The notes under the pieces are model-generated. The model was not told the DNA's origin, did not search any database, and saw nothing but the letters and a program-made list of their open reading frames with translations. Shown piece by piece: positions 24,991 to 34,218 of a stretch of DNA of 64,000 bases. Source of the DNA: Fretibacterium sp. OH1220_COT-178 (lineage in GTDB: Bacteria > Synergistota > Synergistia > Synergistales > Aminobacteriaceae); NCBI RefSeq assembly GCF_003860125.1, contig NZ_RQYL01000013.1, positions 1 through 64,000 on the forward strand, written 5' to 3'. Positions within the stretch are counted from its first letter, which is position 1. Each line of letters starts with the position of its first letter. The translations under genes and the position numbers were made by a program.

Positions 24991-25253
24991 AAGACGGATA
25001 AACCCTGCGGTGCTCGTGATCGCGATAATGTCTTGAGCCAACGCTCGATTTCCATGAGGATCCATGGTCCTTGTCGGGGATGACGACGGAACGTTGACTG
25101 AACTGAGGCGAGGCAGTCCTCACTTTAATGGGAACGGGTCAAGACTTTCAAGACACGGCTCTCGCGGGGACAGATTCGAAAGAGGACCGGGGCGGCCGAG
25201 AAAGCCGCCCCGGTCCTCTTTCCCCGCCCCAAGGCTTCGACGGGGACCGCAGA
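24991..25253 (+). promoter_or_regulatory. Long fdhD leader with a 16-bp terminator hairpin
   Basis: The leader has no convincing ORF. At 25181-25219 it forms a perfect 16-bp stem (AGAGGACCGGGGCGGC and its complement) with the loop CGAGAAA, followed by TTT and CCCC. A terminator placed between promoter and start codon suggests attenuation or a riboswitch; alternatively the terminated piece is a small RNA. I do not recognise a known molybdenum-cofactor or other riboswitch sequence. Confidence 0.5.
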
Positions 25254-26012
25254 ATGGAATGGACGGACAACGAACGAAAGGAGAGGGACGCAGCCCCCTC
25301 GACAGGGAGCGCGGTCCCGAAGCGTCGCATGCAATCATTCGTCAGAGTCGCCGCCACCCGCTGGACGGACGACGGGCGATCGACGGTCATCGAGGAGTCG
25401 GTGCTGGTGGAAAGGGAGTTCCTCCTGCTCGTCAACGGCCGTCCGTTCAACCGTCAGGCCTGCACCCCGGGCAATGCGCGCGAGCTGGCCGTGGGGTTCC
25501 TGTGTTCCGAGGGCTACATCTCCAACGCGGAGGAGATTCTGGAGCTGGAATCCGACGAGGCGGCGGTCAGGGCGAGCGTCCGGCTCGCCGAGCCCTTGAG
25601 GCGCCGCGGGCCGATGCGCCTGCCGCCGCTGCATTGGGACCCGCGGACCGTCATGAACCTCTCCCGCGCCTTCCTGGAGCGGTCCGCACTCTTCAGGGAG
25701 ACGGGCAGCGTCCACTCCGCCCTGATCGCGAGGGACACGGAGCCGCTCTGCTTCGCCGAGGACCTGGGACGGTTCAACGCCCTGGACAAATGCCTGGGCA
25801 AGGCGCTTTTGGCGGGAGCGGACCTGGCACGCTGCGCCCTCTTCACCAGCGGCCGCCTGCCCCTGGGCATCGCGCTCAAGACGATACGCGCGGGCATTCC
25901 GCTGGTCGTGTCCCGCTCCGCGCCGACCGACGCGGCGCTCGAACTCGCCTCACGCTGCCGCCTGCAGATCGCCGGCTTCGCCCGGGGCGACCGCATGACC
26001 GTGTACTCATAG
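25254..26012 (+). CDS. fdhD: FdhD-like formate dehydrogenase accessory sulfurtransferase
   Basis: A 252-residue homologue of FdhD, which passes sulfur to the molybdenum cofactor of formate dehydrogenases. Family-typical stretches are ETGSVHSALIA, AEDLGRFNALDKCLGKAL and FTSGRLPL-to-SRSAPTDAALELA. The CxxC motif that carries sulfur in the E. coli protein is missing; the corresponding region reads RRRGPMRLPP. ATG 25254 gives the usual length, but no strong ribosome site is visible and a later ATG (25329) is possible. It converges on the NuoG/F/E-like genes of the formate dehydrogenase. Confidence 0.85.
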   Translation: MEWTDNERKERDAAPSTGSAVPKRRMQSFVRVAATRWTDDGRSTVIEESVLVEREFLLLVNGRPFNRQACTPGNARELAVGFLCSEGYISNAEEILELESDEAAVRASVRLAEPLRRRGPMRLPPLHWDPRTVMNLSRAFLERSALFRETGSVHSALIARDTEPLCFAEDLGRFNALDKCLGKALLAGADLARCALFTSGRLPLGIALKTIRAGIPLVVSRSAPTDAALELASRCRLQIAGFARGDRMTVYS

Positions 26013-26025
26013 CCCCTTTCCCGAC

Positions 26026-26057
26026 AAAGAGCTCCCCGGCCGTCCGGGGAGCTCTTT
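26026..26057. terminator. Bidirectional terminator
   Basis: A perfect 14-bp stem (AAAGAGCTCCCCGG with its complement) and a CCGT loop, with TTT on the outgoing side in both directions, lies between convergent fdhD and the NuoG-like gene. Confidence 0.8.
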
Positions 26058-26076
26058 CAGCACTCTCTCGAAAAAA

Positions 26077-27021
26077 CTATTTTTCGGGCTTCGCGTCCGC
26101 CTCGTTCAACTTGTCGAGCAGCTTCTGGAGCCCCAGCACCTTGGCCCAGGACGCCTTCTGGAACTTGCCCCCCAGCTTGCGGTAGGGGGCGTCCGGCTCG
26201 GGCACGTTCAGGAGCTCGGTCGTCAGCCGTCCCTTCAGACAGAGGGGACGTCCGGGGCCCGGAGGCAATGCCCTGACCGCCACCGCCTTCCCGTTCTTCT
26301 TGAGCACCTCGAACGAGCAGCCGTAGTCGCAGACCCGGCAGTGCTTGACTTCCTTCGCGAGGTCCCACGTCCTGCCCTTGCGCGCCGCGCGCCGGTCCGT
26401 CAGGGCCCCGACGGGGCAGACGGAGACGCAGCGGTTGCAGGATACGCACTTCGAGGCCTCGAGCGTCAGATCGTCGTCCGCGACGATCCGCGTGCCGTAC
26501 CCGCGCCCGGCGAAGGCCAGGACCTGACGCTCCTCCTCCACCTGATAACAGACCCTGACGCACTTGCCGCAGAGGATGCACTTGCTGTCGTCCTTGACGA
26601 TGTAGGGGCTGGAGAGGTCGACGTGCTCCGGCCTGCGGACGCCGTCGTGCTCCCGAAAGGCCACCCCGTATTGCCAGGCGTACTTCTGGAGGAGACACTC
26701 CCCGGCCTTGTCGCAGGTCAGGCAGTCGTTGGGATGGCTGTCCAGAAGGAACTGCAGGATGGACCGGCGGTAGCGGACGATCCGGTCCGTCCCGGTCCTG
26801 ATGTCCATGCCGTCCCGGGCCAGCAGGGAACAGGAGGTCTGGAGCTTGGAGCTCCCCCCCACCTCGACGATGCACAGCCGGCAGGCGGAGGCCACGGGCA
26901 GGCTTTTGTCGTGACAGAGCGCCGGGATCTCGATCCCGAGCTCCCGGGCCGCGTCCATGACGGTCGTCCCGGACGGGACGGAGACCGCCCGGCCGTCGAT
27001 GCGCAGAGCGACGTTTGCCAT
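26077..27021 (-). CDS. NuoG-N-terminal-like iron-sulfur protein
   Basis: A 314-residue electron-transfer subunit. In order it shows a [2Fe-2S] domain (cysteines in ALCHDK, ACRLC and SCSLL), a His/Cys [4Fe-4S] motif (HPNDCLTCDKAGEC), two ferredoxin clusters (CILCGKCVRVC and CVSCNRCVSVC), and the start of a molybdopterin-type [4Fe-4S] domain (CRVCDYGC) that stops short. It thus resembles the N-terminal part of NuoG or FdhA without the active-site domains. ATG 27021 is used; it lies 13 bases after the NuoF-like gene. It probably passes electrons between the formate dehydrogenase and the flavin subunit. Confidence 0.88.
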   Translation of the reverse strand: MANVALRIDGRAVSVPSGTTVMDAARELGIEIPALCHDKSLPVASACRLCIVEVGGSSKLQTSCSLLARDGMDIRTGTDRIVRYRRSILQFLLDSHPNDCLTCDKAGECLLQKYAWQYGVAFREHDGVRRPEHVDLSSPYIVKDDSKCILCGKCVRVCYQVEEERQVLAFAGRGYGTRIVADDDLTLEASKCVSCNRCVSVCPVGALTDRRAARKGRTWDLAKEVKHCRVCDYGCSFEVLKKNGKAVAVRALPPGPGRPLCLKGRLTTELLNVPEPDAPYRKLGGKFQKASWAKVLGLQKLLDKLNEADAKPEK

Positions 27022-27034
27022 GACGGGCCTCCCC

Positions 27035-28642
27035 TCAGCGCTTCTCGATGGCGCCCACCGGACAGGCGGCCGCGCAGGCACCGCACTTGACGCACTGGGC
27101 GGGGTCGATGACGTGGCGCTCCCTGGGCTTTCCGGAGATGCAGGAGGCGGGACAGCCCCTCGTGCATTTCGTGCAGCCGATGCACTTCTCCGTGATGAAG
27201 AAGGAGAGCAGCGCCTTGCAGGAGTGTGCGGGACACGTCCGTTCCCTCACGTGCGCCTCGTACTCGCCGCGGAAATAGTGGAGCGTGCTGAGCACCGGGG
27301 TCGCCGCGGTCTGCCCCAGCCCGCAGAGCGAGGTGGCGGTGATCACGTCCCCCAGATCCGCCAGCACCTCGAGGTCCTCCGCCTCTCCCCGGCCGCCGGT
27401 GATCTTCTCCAGGGTCTCGAGCATCCGTTTGGTCCCCTCCCGGCAGGGCACGCACTTGCCGCAGGACTCCTCCACGGTGAACTCCAGGAAGAAGCGCGCG
27501 ATGTCCACCATGCAGTCGGTGTCGTCCATCACCACCATGCCGCCCGACCCCATGATGGAGCCGATCCGGGCCAGGGACCCGAAGTCCACGGCGGTGTCGA
27601 AGAGCTCCCGGGGGATGCAGCCGCCGGAGGGCCCGCCGGTCTGGACGGCCTTCACCTCGCGCCCCTCCGCGGCCCCGTCGCCGATCCCGTAGACGATCTC
27701 CTCGATGGTGGTCCCCATGGGCACCTCGACGAGCCCCGCATTGCGCACCTTGCCCACGAGCGAAAAGACCTTGGTCCCGGGCGAGTCCTCGGTCCCGATC
27801 CCCAGGAACCAGTCGGCCCCCCGGTCCAGGATCAGCGGGACGTTCGCGAACGTCTCCACGTTGTTGATGATCGTGGGACAATCCCAGAGGCCCCTGTGGG
27901 ACGTACGGTAGACCTTGGTGCGCGGCATTCCCCGTTTGCCCTCGATGGACTCGATCAGCGCCGTGCCCTCGCCGCAGACGAAGGCGCCCGATCCGAGCCG
28001 GAGCTCGATGTCGAAGGCGAAGTCCGTCCCCAGGATTCCGCGCCCCAGCAGGCCCCGTTCCCGGGCCTGAGCGATGGCGTGCCGGAGGTGCTCCACCGCC
28101 AGCGGGTACTCGGCGCGAACATAGATGAAGCCGGTATCGGCCCCGGTGGCGTAGCCGGCGATGGCCATGCCCTCCAAAACGGCGTGGGGATCGTTCTCCA
28201 GGATGGAGCGGTCCATGAAGGCCCCCGGATCGCCCTCGTCGGCGTTGCAGACGATGTACTTCTGGGGCACATCGTGGCGGAAGGCCTCCGCCCACTTCTT
28301 TCCGGTGGGGAACCCCGCTCCGCCCCGGCCCCTGAGGTTCGAACGCGTCATCTCCTCGATGACCTCACCCGGCTTCATCGCCGTCAGCGCCTTGGACAGG
28401 GCGGCGTAGCCGCCGATCGCCACGTAGTCCTCCACGTTCTTGGGATCGATGATGAAGCAGTTCCGCAGCACGAGCCGCAGCTGTTTTTCGTAAAAGCTCC
28501 CCGCCAGACGGTACTCTCCGTCGACAAACACGACATCCGACCTCTCCCGCAGCCGTTCGTCCAGGCGTTGCCGGGCCCGGGCCCTCAGATCCCCGAGCGT
28601 GCCGGTCGTGATCTCCCTCACCTCCGCAGTCGTCGCCGCCAT
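27035..28642 (-). CDS. NuoF-like NAD(P)H-binding flavoprotein subunit
   Basis: A 535-residue diaphorase subunit binding FMN and NAD(P). Typical motifs are LRGRGGAGFPTGKKW and CNADEGDPGAFMDR in the nucleotide/FMN region, a [4Fe-4S] site in ESCGKCVPCREGT, and a C-terminal pair of ferredoxin clusters (CIGCTKCTRGC and CVKCGACAAAC). This layout is that of HndC or the NuoF-type subunits of bifurcating hydrogenases and formate dehydrogenases. ATG 28642 has GAGGGGGAG upstream. It is the middle gene of the minus-strand NuoE-F-G-like operon, divergent from the catalytic subunit gene. Confidence 0.92.
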   Translation of the reverse strand: MAATTAEVREITTGTLGDLRARARQRLDERLRERSDVVFVDGEYRLAGSFYEKQLRLVLRNCFIIDPKNVEDYVAIGGYAALSKALTAMKPGEVIEEMTRSNLRGRGGAGFPTGKKWAEAFRHDVPQKYIVCNADEGDPGAFMDRSILENDPHAVLEGMAIAGYATGADTGFIYVRAEYPLAVEHLRHAIAQARERGLLGRGILGTDFAFDIELRLGSGAFVCGEGTALIESIEGKRGMPRTKVYRTSHRGLWDCPTIINNVETFANVPLILDRGADWFLGIGTEDSPGTKVFSLVGKVRNAGLVEVPMGTTIEEIVYGIGDGAAEGREVKAVQTGGPSGGCIPRELFDTAVDFGSLARIGSIMGSGGMVVMDDTDCMVDIARFFLEFTVEESCGKCVPCREGTKRMLETLEKITGGRGEAEDLEVLADLGDVITATSLCGLGQTAATPVLSTLHYFRGEYEAHVRERTCPAHSCKALLSFFITEKCIGCTKCTRGCPASCISGKPRERHVIDPAQCVKCGACAAACPVGAIEKR

Positions 28643-28683
28643 CTTTCTCCCCCTCTCGCAGCGTCCAGGATGACCCACGAAAT

Positions 28684-29172
28684 CTATCGGTACTTGTCCA
28701 GCGTCGCCTTCACCGTCGCCGGGGTCAGGTTTCCGTGCTGCTCCCCGTCGATGGCGATGACCGGAGCGATGCCGCAGGCACCGAGACACCGTGTCGGGGT
28801 GATGGAAAACTGGAGGTCCGGAGTGGTCTCCCCCGCCTTGATGCCCAGCTCCTGCTCGAGGGCATGCATGACGCCCTCGACGCCCTTGACGTAGCAGGCC
28901 GTGCCCAGGCAGACGCTGATGTCGTGCTTTCCCTTGGGGATGAAGGTGAACTGAGAGTAGAAGGTCGCCACGCCGTAGACCTCCGACATCGGGACCTTGA
29001 GCCCCTTCGACACGATCTCCAGCACCTCCTTCGGGAGGTACCCGAAACGCGTCTGGGCATCCTGCAGCACGGGCATCAGCGCCCCCCTGCGCCCCTTGTT
29101 GTCCTCGATAAACGCCTCAAACGCCCTGAGCTTCTCGCGGTTCTCCTCCATATCGAACTTGAACTCAGCCAT
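28684..29172 (-). CDS. NuoE-like [2Fe-2S] subunit
   Basis: A 162-residue thioredoxin-fold subunit. The four cluster cysteines are visible in CLGTACYVKG (two) and TRCLGACG (two), and GVATFYSQFTF is family typical. It is the first gene of the NuoE-F-G-like operon and shares the 255-base divergent intergenic region with fdhA, so the catalytic and electron-transfer parts are likely expressed together. The mix of subunits fits an NAD(P)-linked, possibly electron-bifurcating formate dehydrogenase. Confidence 0.92.
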   Translation of the reverse strand: MAEFKFDMEENREKLRAFEAFIEDNKGRRGALMPVLQDAQTRFGYLPKEVLEIVSKGLKVPMSEVYGVATFYSQFTFIPKGKHDISVCLGTACYVKGVEGVMHALEQELGIKAGETTPDLQFSITPTRCLGACGIAPVIAIDGEQHGNLTPATVKATLDKYR

Positions 29173-29427
29173 TCCGGGCCCCCTTTCGAAAACGGCTCAA
29201 CCGACGACACGCCCCTCTCCGCGGGGAAAGAGCGCCCCTCTCCCCCATTCCATGATACAATAATCCAGCAGAAATTGGATATTTCAAGCAATTTATCGCC
29301 CCGTCTATTGTAGCGTTAAAGTATCAAATTGACCATTACGGATGTGCCGGGTCAACTCCAGAGTCGATTTTTCAGGGACATTTGCAGTGTTCCGCCGAAA
29401 GGGGAATTCGAAAGGAGGCTTCGGAAC

Positions 29428-32172
29428 TTGATCAAGCTGAACATCGACGGCCGCGACGTCGAGGTGAGTCCGGGGACGACGATCATCGAAGCGGCCCGCA
29501 AGCTGGGCGTGGAGATCCCCAATCTTTGCTACGACAAACACCTGACCGCCTTCTCGGGGTGTCGGATGTGCGTCGTCGAGCTCGAGGGATCGAGCAAGCT
29601 GGTAACCGCCTGTTCCACTTTGGTCAGGGACGGCATGGTCGTGCGAACGAAGACGGACCGGATCGTCCGCTACCGCCGCAGCCTCCTGGACCTCATCATG
29701 GGCAACCATCCCCAGGACTGCCTGACCTGCGAGAAGGTCGGGAGCTGCCAGCTCCAGAACCTGTGCTACGAGTACGGGGTCAAGAAGAGCCGCTGGACGA
29801 GGACCAACACCGACCTTCCGCTGGACGAGGCGAACCCCGTCATGATCCGCGACCAGAACAAGTGCATCAAGTGCGGCAAGTGCGTCCGGGTCTGCCGCGA
29901 GGTCCAGGTGACGGGCACCATCGACTTCGTGGGGCGCGGCGTCGACTCGACGGTGACGACGGCCTTCGACCGGCCCATCGACCGCGAGATCTGCCGGATG
30001 TGCGGACAGTGCGTCGCCGCCTGTCCCACGGGCGCCCTGATCAACAAGCATTTCGTCGGAACGCGCCCGTGGGAGGTCAAGAAGGTCCGGACCACCTGCC
30101 CCTTCTGCGGCACGGGCTGCAACTTCGACCTGAACGTCAAGGACGGGCGGGTCGTGGGGGTGACCCCGGCGGAGGACGCCGTCATCAACGGCACGCAGCT
30201 CTGCGTCAAGGGGCGCTTCCACACCGACCTGATCCACAGCCCGGAGCGGCTGACGCACCCCCTGATCAAGGTGGACGGAAAGTTCCAGGAGACGACCTGG
30301 GACAAGGCCATCCGGTTCGCCGCCGACCGCTTCACCGAGATCGTGGAGCGACACGGGCCGGACGCGGTCGCCGGCCTCTCCTCGGCGCGCTGCACCAACG
30401 AGGACAACTTCGCGTTCCAGAAGTTCATGCGCGTGGCGATCGGCACCAACAACGTCGACCACTGCGCCCGGACCTGACACGCCCCCACGGTCGCAGGTCT
30501 TGCGACCTCACTGGGAAGCGGCGCCATGACGAACTCGGTGAACGAGATCCTGGACGAGGACCTGCTCTTCGTCATCGGCTCCAACACCACCGAGGCCCAT
30601 CCCGTCATCGGCATCAAGATGAAGCAGGCGGTCCGGCGGGGCACGAAGCTCATCGTCGTGGATCCGCGCCGCACCGAGCTCGCCGGGATGGCCGACCTCT
30701 GGCTGCCCCTGCGCTCGGGGACGGACATCGCCCTCATCAACGGGCTCATGCACATCATCGTCAAGGAGGGCTGGCAGGACGAGGCGTACATCCGGGAGCG
30801 CTGCGAGGGCTACGAGGAGCTCCTGAAGACCGTCGAGAGCTACACGCCCGAGCGGGTGGAGTCCCTGACGGGGATCCCGCGCGAGCAGCTCCACGAGGCC
30901 GCGCGCCTCTACGCCACGACCCGGAAGGCCGGCATCTTCTACACGCTCGGGATCACGGAGCACATCTGCGGGACGAACAACGTCAAGAGCCTGGCCAACC
31001 TGGGGCTCCTGACCGGACACATCGGCTTCCCGAACGCGGGCATCAACCCGCTGCGCGGACAGAACAACGTGCAGGGCGCCTGCGACATGGCCGCACTGCC
31101 CTCGGACTTCCCCGGCTACCAGAAGGTGACGGACCCGGAGAAGCTGGCCTTCTTCGAGCGGCTCTGGGGACGGAAGCTCTCCGGAAAGCCGGGCCTGAAG
31201 ATCCCCGAGATGTTCGACGCCGCGCACGAGGGGACCCTGAAGGCCATGTTCGTCATGGGCGAGGACCCCGTGATGAGCGACGCCGACGCCAACCACATCA
31301 AAAAGGGCTTCGAGGCCATGGAGTTCGTCGCGGTGCAGGAGATCTTCATGTCCGAGACCGCGAAGTTCGCCGACGTGATCTTCCCCGCGGCCTGCTACGC
31401 CGAGAAGGACGGGACCTTCACCGCCTCCGAACGCCGGGTTCAGCGCGTCCGCAAGGCCGTGGAGCCGCCGGGGGAGGCCCGCGTCGACTGGCAGATCGTC
31501 GCGTCCGTCGCCCGGGCCATGGGCGCCAAGGGGTTCGACTGGCGCACCTCCGAGGACGTGTTCGACGAGATCCGGGCCGCCATGCCCACCTACAGGGGCA
31601 TGACCTACAAGCGCATCGACAAGGAGGGGCTCCAGTGGCCCTGTCCGACGGAGGACCACCCGGGCACCCCCTACCTCCACAAGGACGTCTTCTCCATCGG
31701 CAAGGCCAAGATGACCGCGATCGAGCACGTGGAGCCCGCCGAGCCGGTCTGCGGGGAGTATCCCTTCCTGCTCATCACCGGGCGGAGGCTCGAGCACTAC
31801 AACGTCACGACGCGCTTCTCCCGGACGCTCGACGCCATCGTGCCCTGCGAGATGGCGGAGCTCCACCCCGACGACGCCCAAAGGCTCGGGCTCGCCGAGG
31901 GGGAGCTGGCCCACGTGACCTCGCGGCGCGGGCAGGTCATCACCCGCGTGACGCTGACCGACCGCGTCAAGCCCGGCTCCATCTTCATGACGCTGCACTT
32001 CAAGGAGTCGCCCGTGAACGAGCTGACCATCGGGGCCTTCGACCCCATCACGCTCACCGCGGAGTACAAGGTCGCCGCCGTCCGGGTCGAGAAGGTCGAG
32101 AGCGACTACGACCCCGCGACCGTCGAGCGGTTCGTGAACCTGCGCCACGCCGCCGGCTTTGACAAGGGCTAA
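29428..32172 (+). CDS. fdhA: Selenocysteine-containing formate dehydrogenase catalytic subunit
   Basis: A 914-residue molybdenum or tungsten formate dehydrogenase if the TGA at 30475-30477 is read as selenocysteine (residue 350). The context HCART-U-HAPTVAGL matches the active-site Sec/Cys position of FdhF/FdhA. N-terminal domains in order: [2Fe-2S], His/Cys [4Fe-4S] (HPQDCLTCEKVGSC), two ferredoxin clusters (CIKCGKCVRVC, CRMCGQCVAAC), then the molybdopterin [4Fe-4S] motif CPFCGTGC and the two-part cofactor-binding region. A SECIS-like hairpin follows the TGA. TTG 29428 is chosen as start because AAAGGAGG lies nine bases before it. A standard caller would split this into two genes at the TGA (29428-30477 and 30526-32172). 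Confidence 0.95.
30475..30507 (+). promoter_or_regulatory. fdhA: UGA codon plus SECIS-like hairpin in fdhA
   Basis: Eleven bases after the TGA, GGTCGCA and TGCGACC make a perfect 7-bp stem (30489-30495 with 30501-30507) around the loop GGTCT. Spacing, the leading G in the loop and the loop sequence resemble the known fdhF SECIS of E. coli. Confidence 0.88.
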
Positions 32173-32185
32173 AGGACCGGAGAAC

Positions 32186-32342
32186 GTCCCGGGACTCCGT
32201 CCCGGACTCTGCCAAGGGAGCAAGCTCCCTTGGATCCCTTTCTACCGTTCCGGGAGGGGGGGCGTTGCCCCCCCTCCCGGAACGGTCAATGGGGGTGCAG
32301 GGGGACACGTTCCCCTGCTGGGGGTCTGGGGGCGAAGCCCCC
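32186..32342 (+). repeat. Array of five strong hairpins between fdhA and mobA
   Basis: In about 160 bases: a GTCC/GGAC-type stem (32186-32207); CCAAGGGAGC/GCTCCCTTGG with an AA loop (32212-32233); a perfect 20-bp stem with a 3-base loop (32244-32286); GCAGGGG/CCCCTGC (32297-32318); and GGGGGC-GAA-GCCCCC (32328-32342). None has a following T-run. The block looks like a mobile palindromic intergenic element rather than a simple terminator. Confidence 0.75.
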
Positions 32343-32372
32343 GGGTCCTCTTCGGTCTTTGAGCTTTTGACC

Positions 32373-33011
32373 ATGCTCACGGCGGCGGTACTGGCGGGAG
32401 GCGCGAGCTCGCGGATGGGTCGGGACAAGGCGGCGCTCCTGCTGGGGGGCGTCCCGCTGCTGAGACGGGCGGCAGACCGGGCCGCGGCCTGCGCGGACGA
32501 GGTGCTGGTGGTGGGCCGGGAGGGCTTTCCCGGCCTGTCCGGCGTCCGGCTCGTCCCGGATCTCGGCGGGCCTCCCAGCTCGATGCGGGGGCTGCATGCG
32601 GCCCTGACCCATGCGGCGGAGGATCGTGTCCTGCTCCTGGCCTGCGACATGCCCTTTTGGGACCCGGGACTGGTGGATTATATGAAGGGGCTCTGTCGTG
32701 ACGCGGACGTGGTGGTGCCGCGCCCCGGCGGGCGGTACGAGCCCCTCTGCGCGATCTACCGCACCGCGCTCGCGGCGCGGGCGGAGGCGTTGCTGGCGGA
32801 GGGGAGACTGAAGCTCCGGTTCCTGCTGGAGGAGCGAGGGGTTCGGGTGCGCACCGTCGAGGACGGAGACTATCCCTTCGGAGAAAATGCCTTTTTCAAC
32901 ATCAACGCGCCGGAGGACTACCGCCGGGCCCTTGAAATTTTTGCGGCAGAGCACTCGAGGCGGAGAGACGGAGGGGAACATGAGGAATTTTGCCAAGGAG
33001 AGGAAGGATGA
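32373..33011 (+). CDS. mobA: Molybdenum cofactor guanylyltransferase
   Basis: A 212-residue nucleotidyltransferase that adds GMP to molybdopterin, making the dinucleotide cofactor used by FdhA. The signature LAGGASSRMGRDKAAL lies near residues 8-23 and the metal-binding ACDMPF near 93. ATG 32373 gives the family N-terminus, although no strong ribosome site precedes it. Its 3' end overlaps moeA by 32 bases. Position after fdhA fits cofactor supply for that enzyme. Confidence 0.92.
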   Translation: MLTAAVLAGGASSRMGRDKAALLLGGVPLLRRAADRAAACADEVLVVGREGFPGLSGVRLVPDLGGPPSSMRGLHAALTHAAEDRVLLLACDMPFWDPGLVDYMKGLCRDADVVVPRPGGRYEPLCAIYRTALAARAEALLAEGRLKLRFLLEERGVRVRTVEDGDYPFGENAFFNINAPEDYRRALEIFAAEHSRRRDGGEHEEFCQGEEG

Positions 33012-34218
33012 CCGCACGGGGGTCGACCTGGAGACCGCGCTGGCGCTCATCGCACACGACGTCGCTCCCATAGCCGAAACGGAGAGCATCCCGCTGGCCG
33101 AGAGCCTGGGACGGATCCTCTGCGAGGACGTGCACGCACAAGGGGATCTCCCGCCGTTCGACCGCTCGCCGCTGGACGGCTACGCCCTGAGAAGCGAGGA
33201 CACGGTATCGGCCGGTGAGGTCTCCGTCGTTCTGTCCGTGGTGGATACGGTCCATGCGGGCCGCATGGGGGACGTCCCGGTGACCCGGGGAACGGCGGTC
33301 CGCCTGATGACCGGCGCCCCCATCCCCAGCGGGGCCGACTGCGTCGTGCCCTTCGAGAGGGTCGAGGAGGACGGGGAGACCATCCGGCTCTCGCGTCCGC
33401 TCGCACGCCACCAGAACTACTGCTTCCGCGGCGAGGACGTGCGGAGGGGTGCGGTGGTCGTGCGGTCCGGGGCCAGGGCGGACGCCCGGTCCATCGGCGT
33501 CCTGGCCTCGTCGGGACGGGGGACGCTTCGGGTCTTCCGGCGTCCCCGGATCGCGGTGTTCTCGACCGGCGACGAGCTCGTACCGGCGGGGACGCCCCTC
33601 GGTCCGGGTTCCATTCACGACTCCAACTCCCTGATCATGGAGTTTGCGCTTCGGGCGCTGGGCATGGCCCCGACCAACCTCGGCTGCCTGCCCGACGACG
33701 AGGGACGGGTCGCCGAACTCATCCGGAGCCTGTCGGACCACGACCTGATCGTGACCTCGGGCGGCGTGTCCGCCGGAGACAAGGACATCTTTCACGACGT
33801 CCTCGACCGGCTCGGAGCGGAGACGATCTTCCGGCGGGTGAGGGTCAAGCCGGGGACCCCCGTGATGGTCAACCGGGTGGGGCGATCCGTCCTGGCGACC
33901 CTGTCGGGGAATCCGTTCGCGATGTTCGTCAACCTCCAGCTCTTCGTCCGTCCGATCCTCGCGGCCCTTACGGGGGACTCCGGCCTGCTTCTGCAGGCGG
34001 GAAGCGCGGAGATGGAGAACGATTACCCCAAGGCGAGCCCCATGCGCAGGTTCCTCCGGGCGACGCTTCGCGGCCCGCGCGTCCGCGCGCCCGAGGGGGA
34101 CTCCCCGGGGATGATCGGCAACATGGCGGACAGCGACGTGCTGATCGACATCCCAGCCGGGAACAAGGGCCTGCGTGCGGGCGAGACCGTAAGGCTCTGG
34201 CACATCCGCCCCCGATGA
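32980..34218 (+). CDS. moeA: Molybdopterin molybdotransferase
   Basis: A 412-residue MoeA homologue that inserts molybdenum into adenylylated molybdopterin. Typical motifs are PPFDRSPLDGYA near 55-66, GAPIPSGADCVVPFE near 110, and STGDELVPAG and TSGGVSAGDKD in the MoaB-like domain. The start ATG has GGAGG six bases upstream and lies inside the mobA 3' end; the stop overlaps mobB (ATGA). The three genes are translationally coupled. Confidence 0.93.
   Translation: MRNFAKERKDDRTGVDLETALALIAHDVAPIAETESIPLAESLGRILCEDVHAQGDLPPFDRSPLDGYALRSEDTVSAGEVSVVLSVVDTVHAGRMGDVPVTRGTAVRLMTGAPIPSGADCVVPFERVEEDGETIRLSRPLARHQNYCFRGEDVRRGAVVVRSGARADARSIGVLASSGRGTLRVFRRPRIAVFSTGDELVPAGTPLGPGSIHDSNSLIMEFALRALGMAPTNLGCLPDDEGRVAELIRSLSDHDLIVTSGGVSAGDKDIFHDVLDRLGAETIFRRVRVKPGTPVMVNRVGRSVLATLSGNPFAMFVNLQLFVRPILAALTGDSGLLLQAGSAEMENDYPKASPMRRFLRATLRGPRVRAPEGDSPGMIGNMADSDVLIDIPAGNKGLRAGETVRLWHIRPR

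Noticed and set aside
24991-25221. tRNA-Sec (selC), suggested by a TTCAAG loop and a GATTCGAAAG segment
   Set aside because: No acceptor stem, proper T-arm or CCA end could be drawn around these pieces.
29428-32172. Two separate formate dehydrogenase genes, or a nonsense-mutated one
   Set aside because: The TGA is at the known Sec position and a SECIS-like hairpin follows; the two parts are one enzyme.
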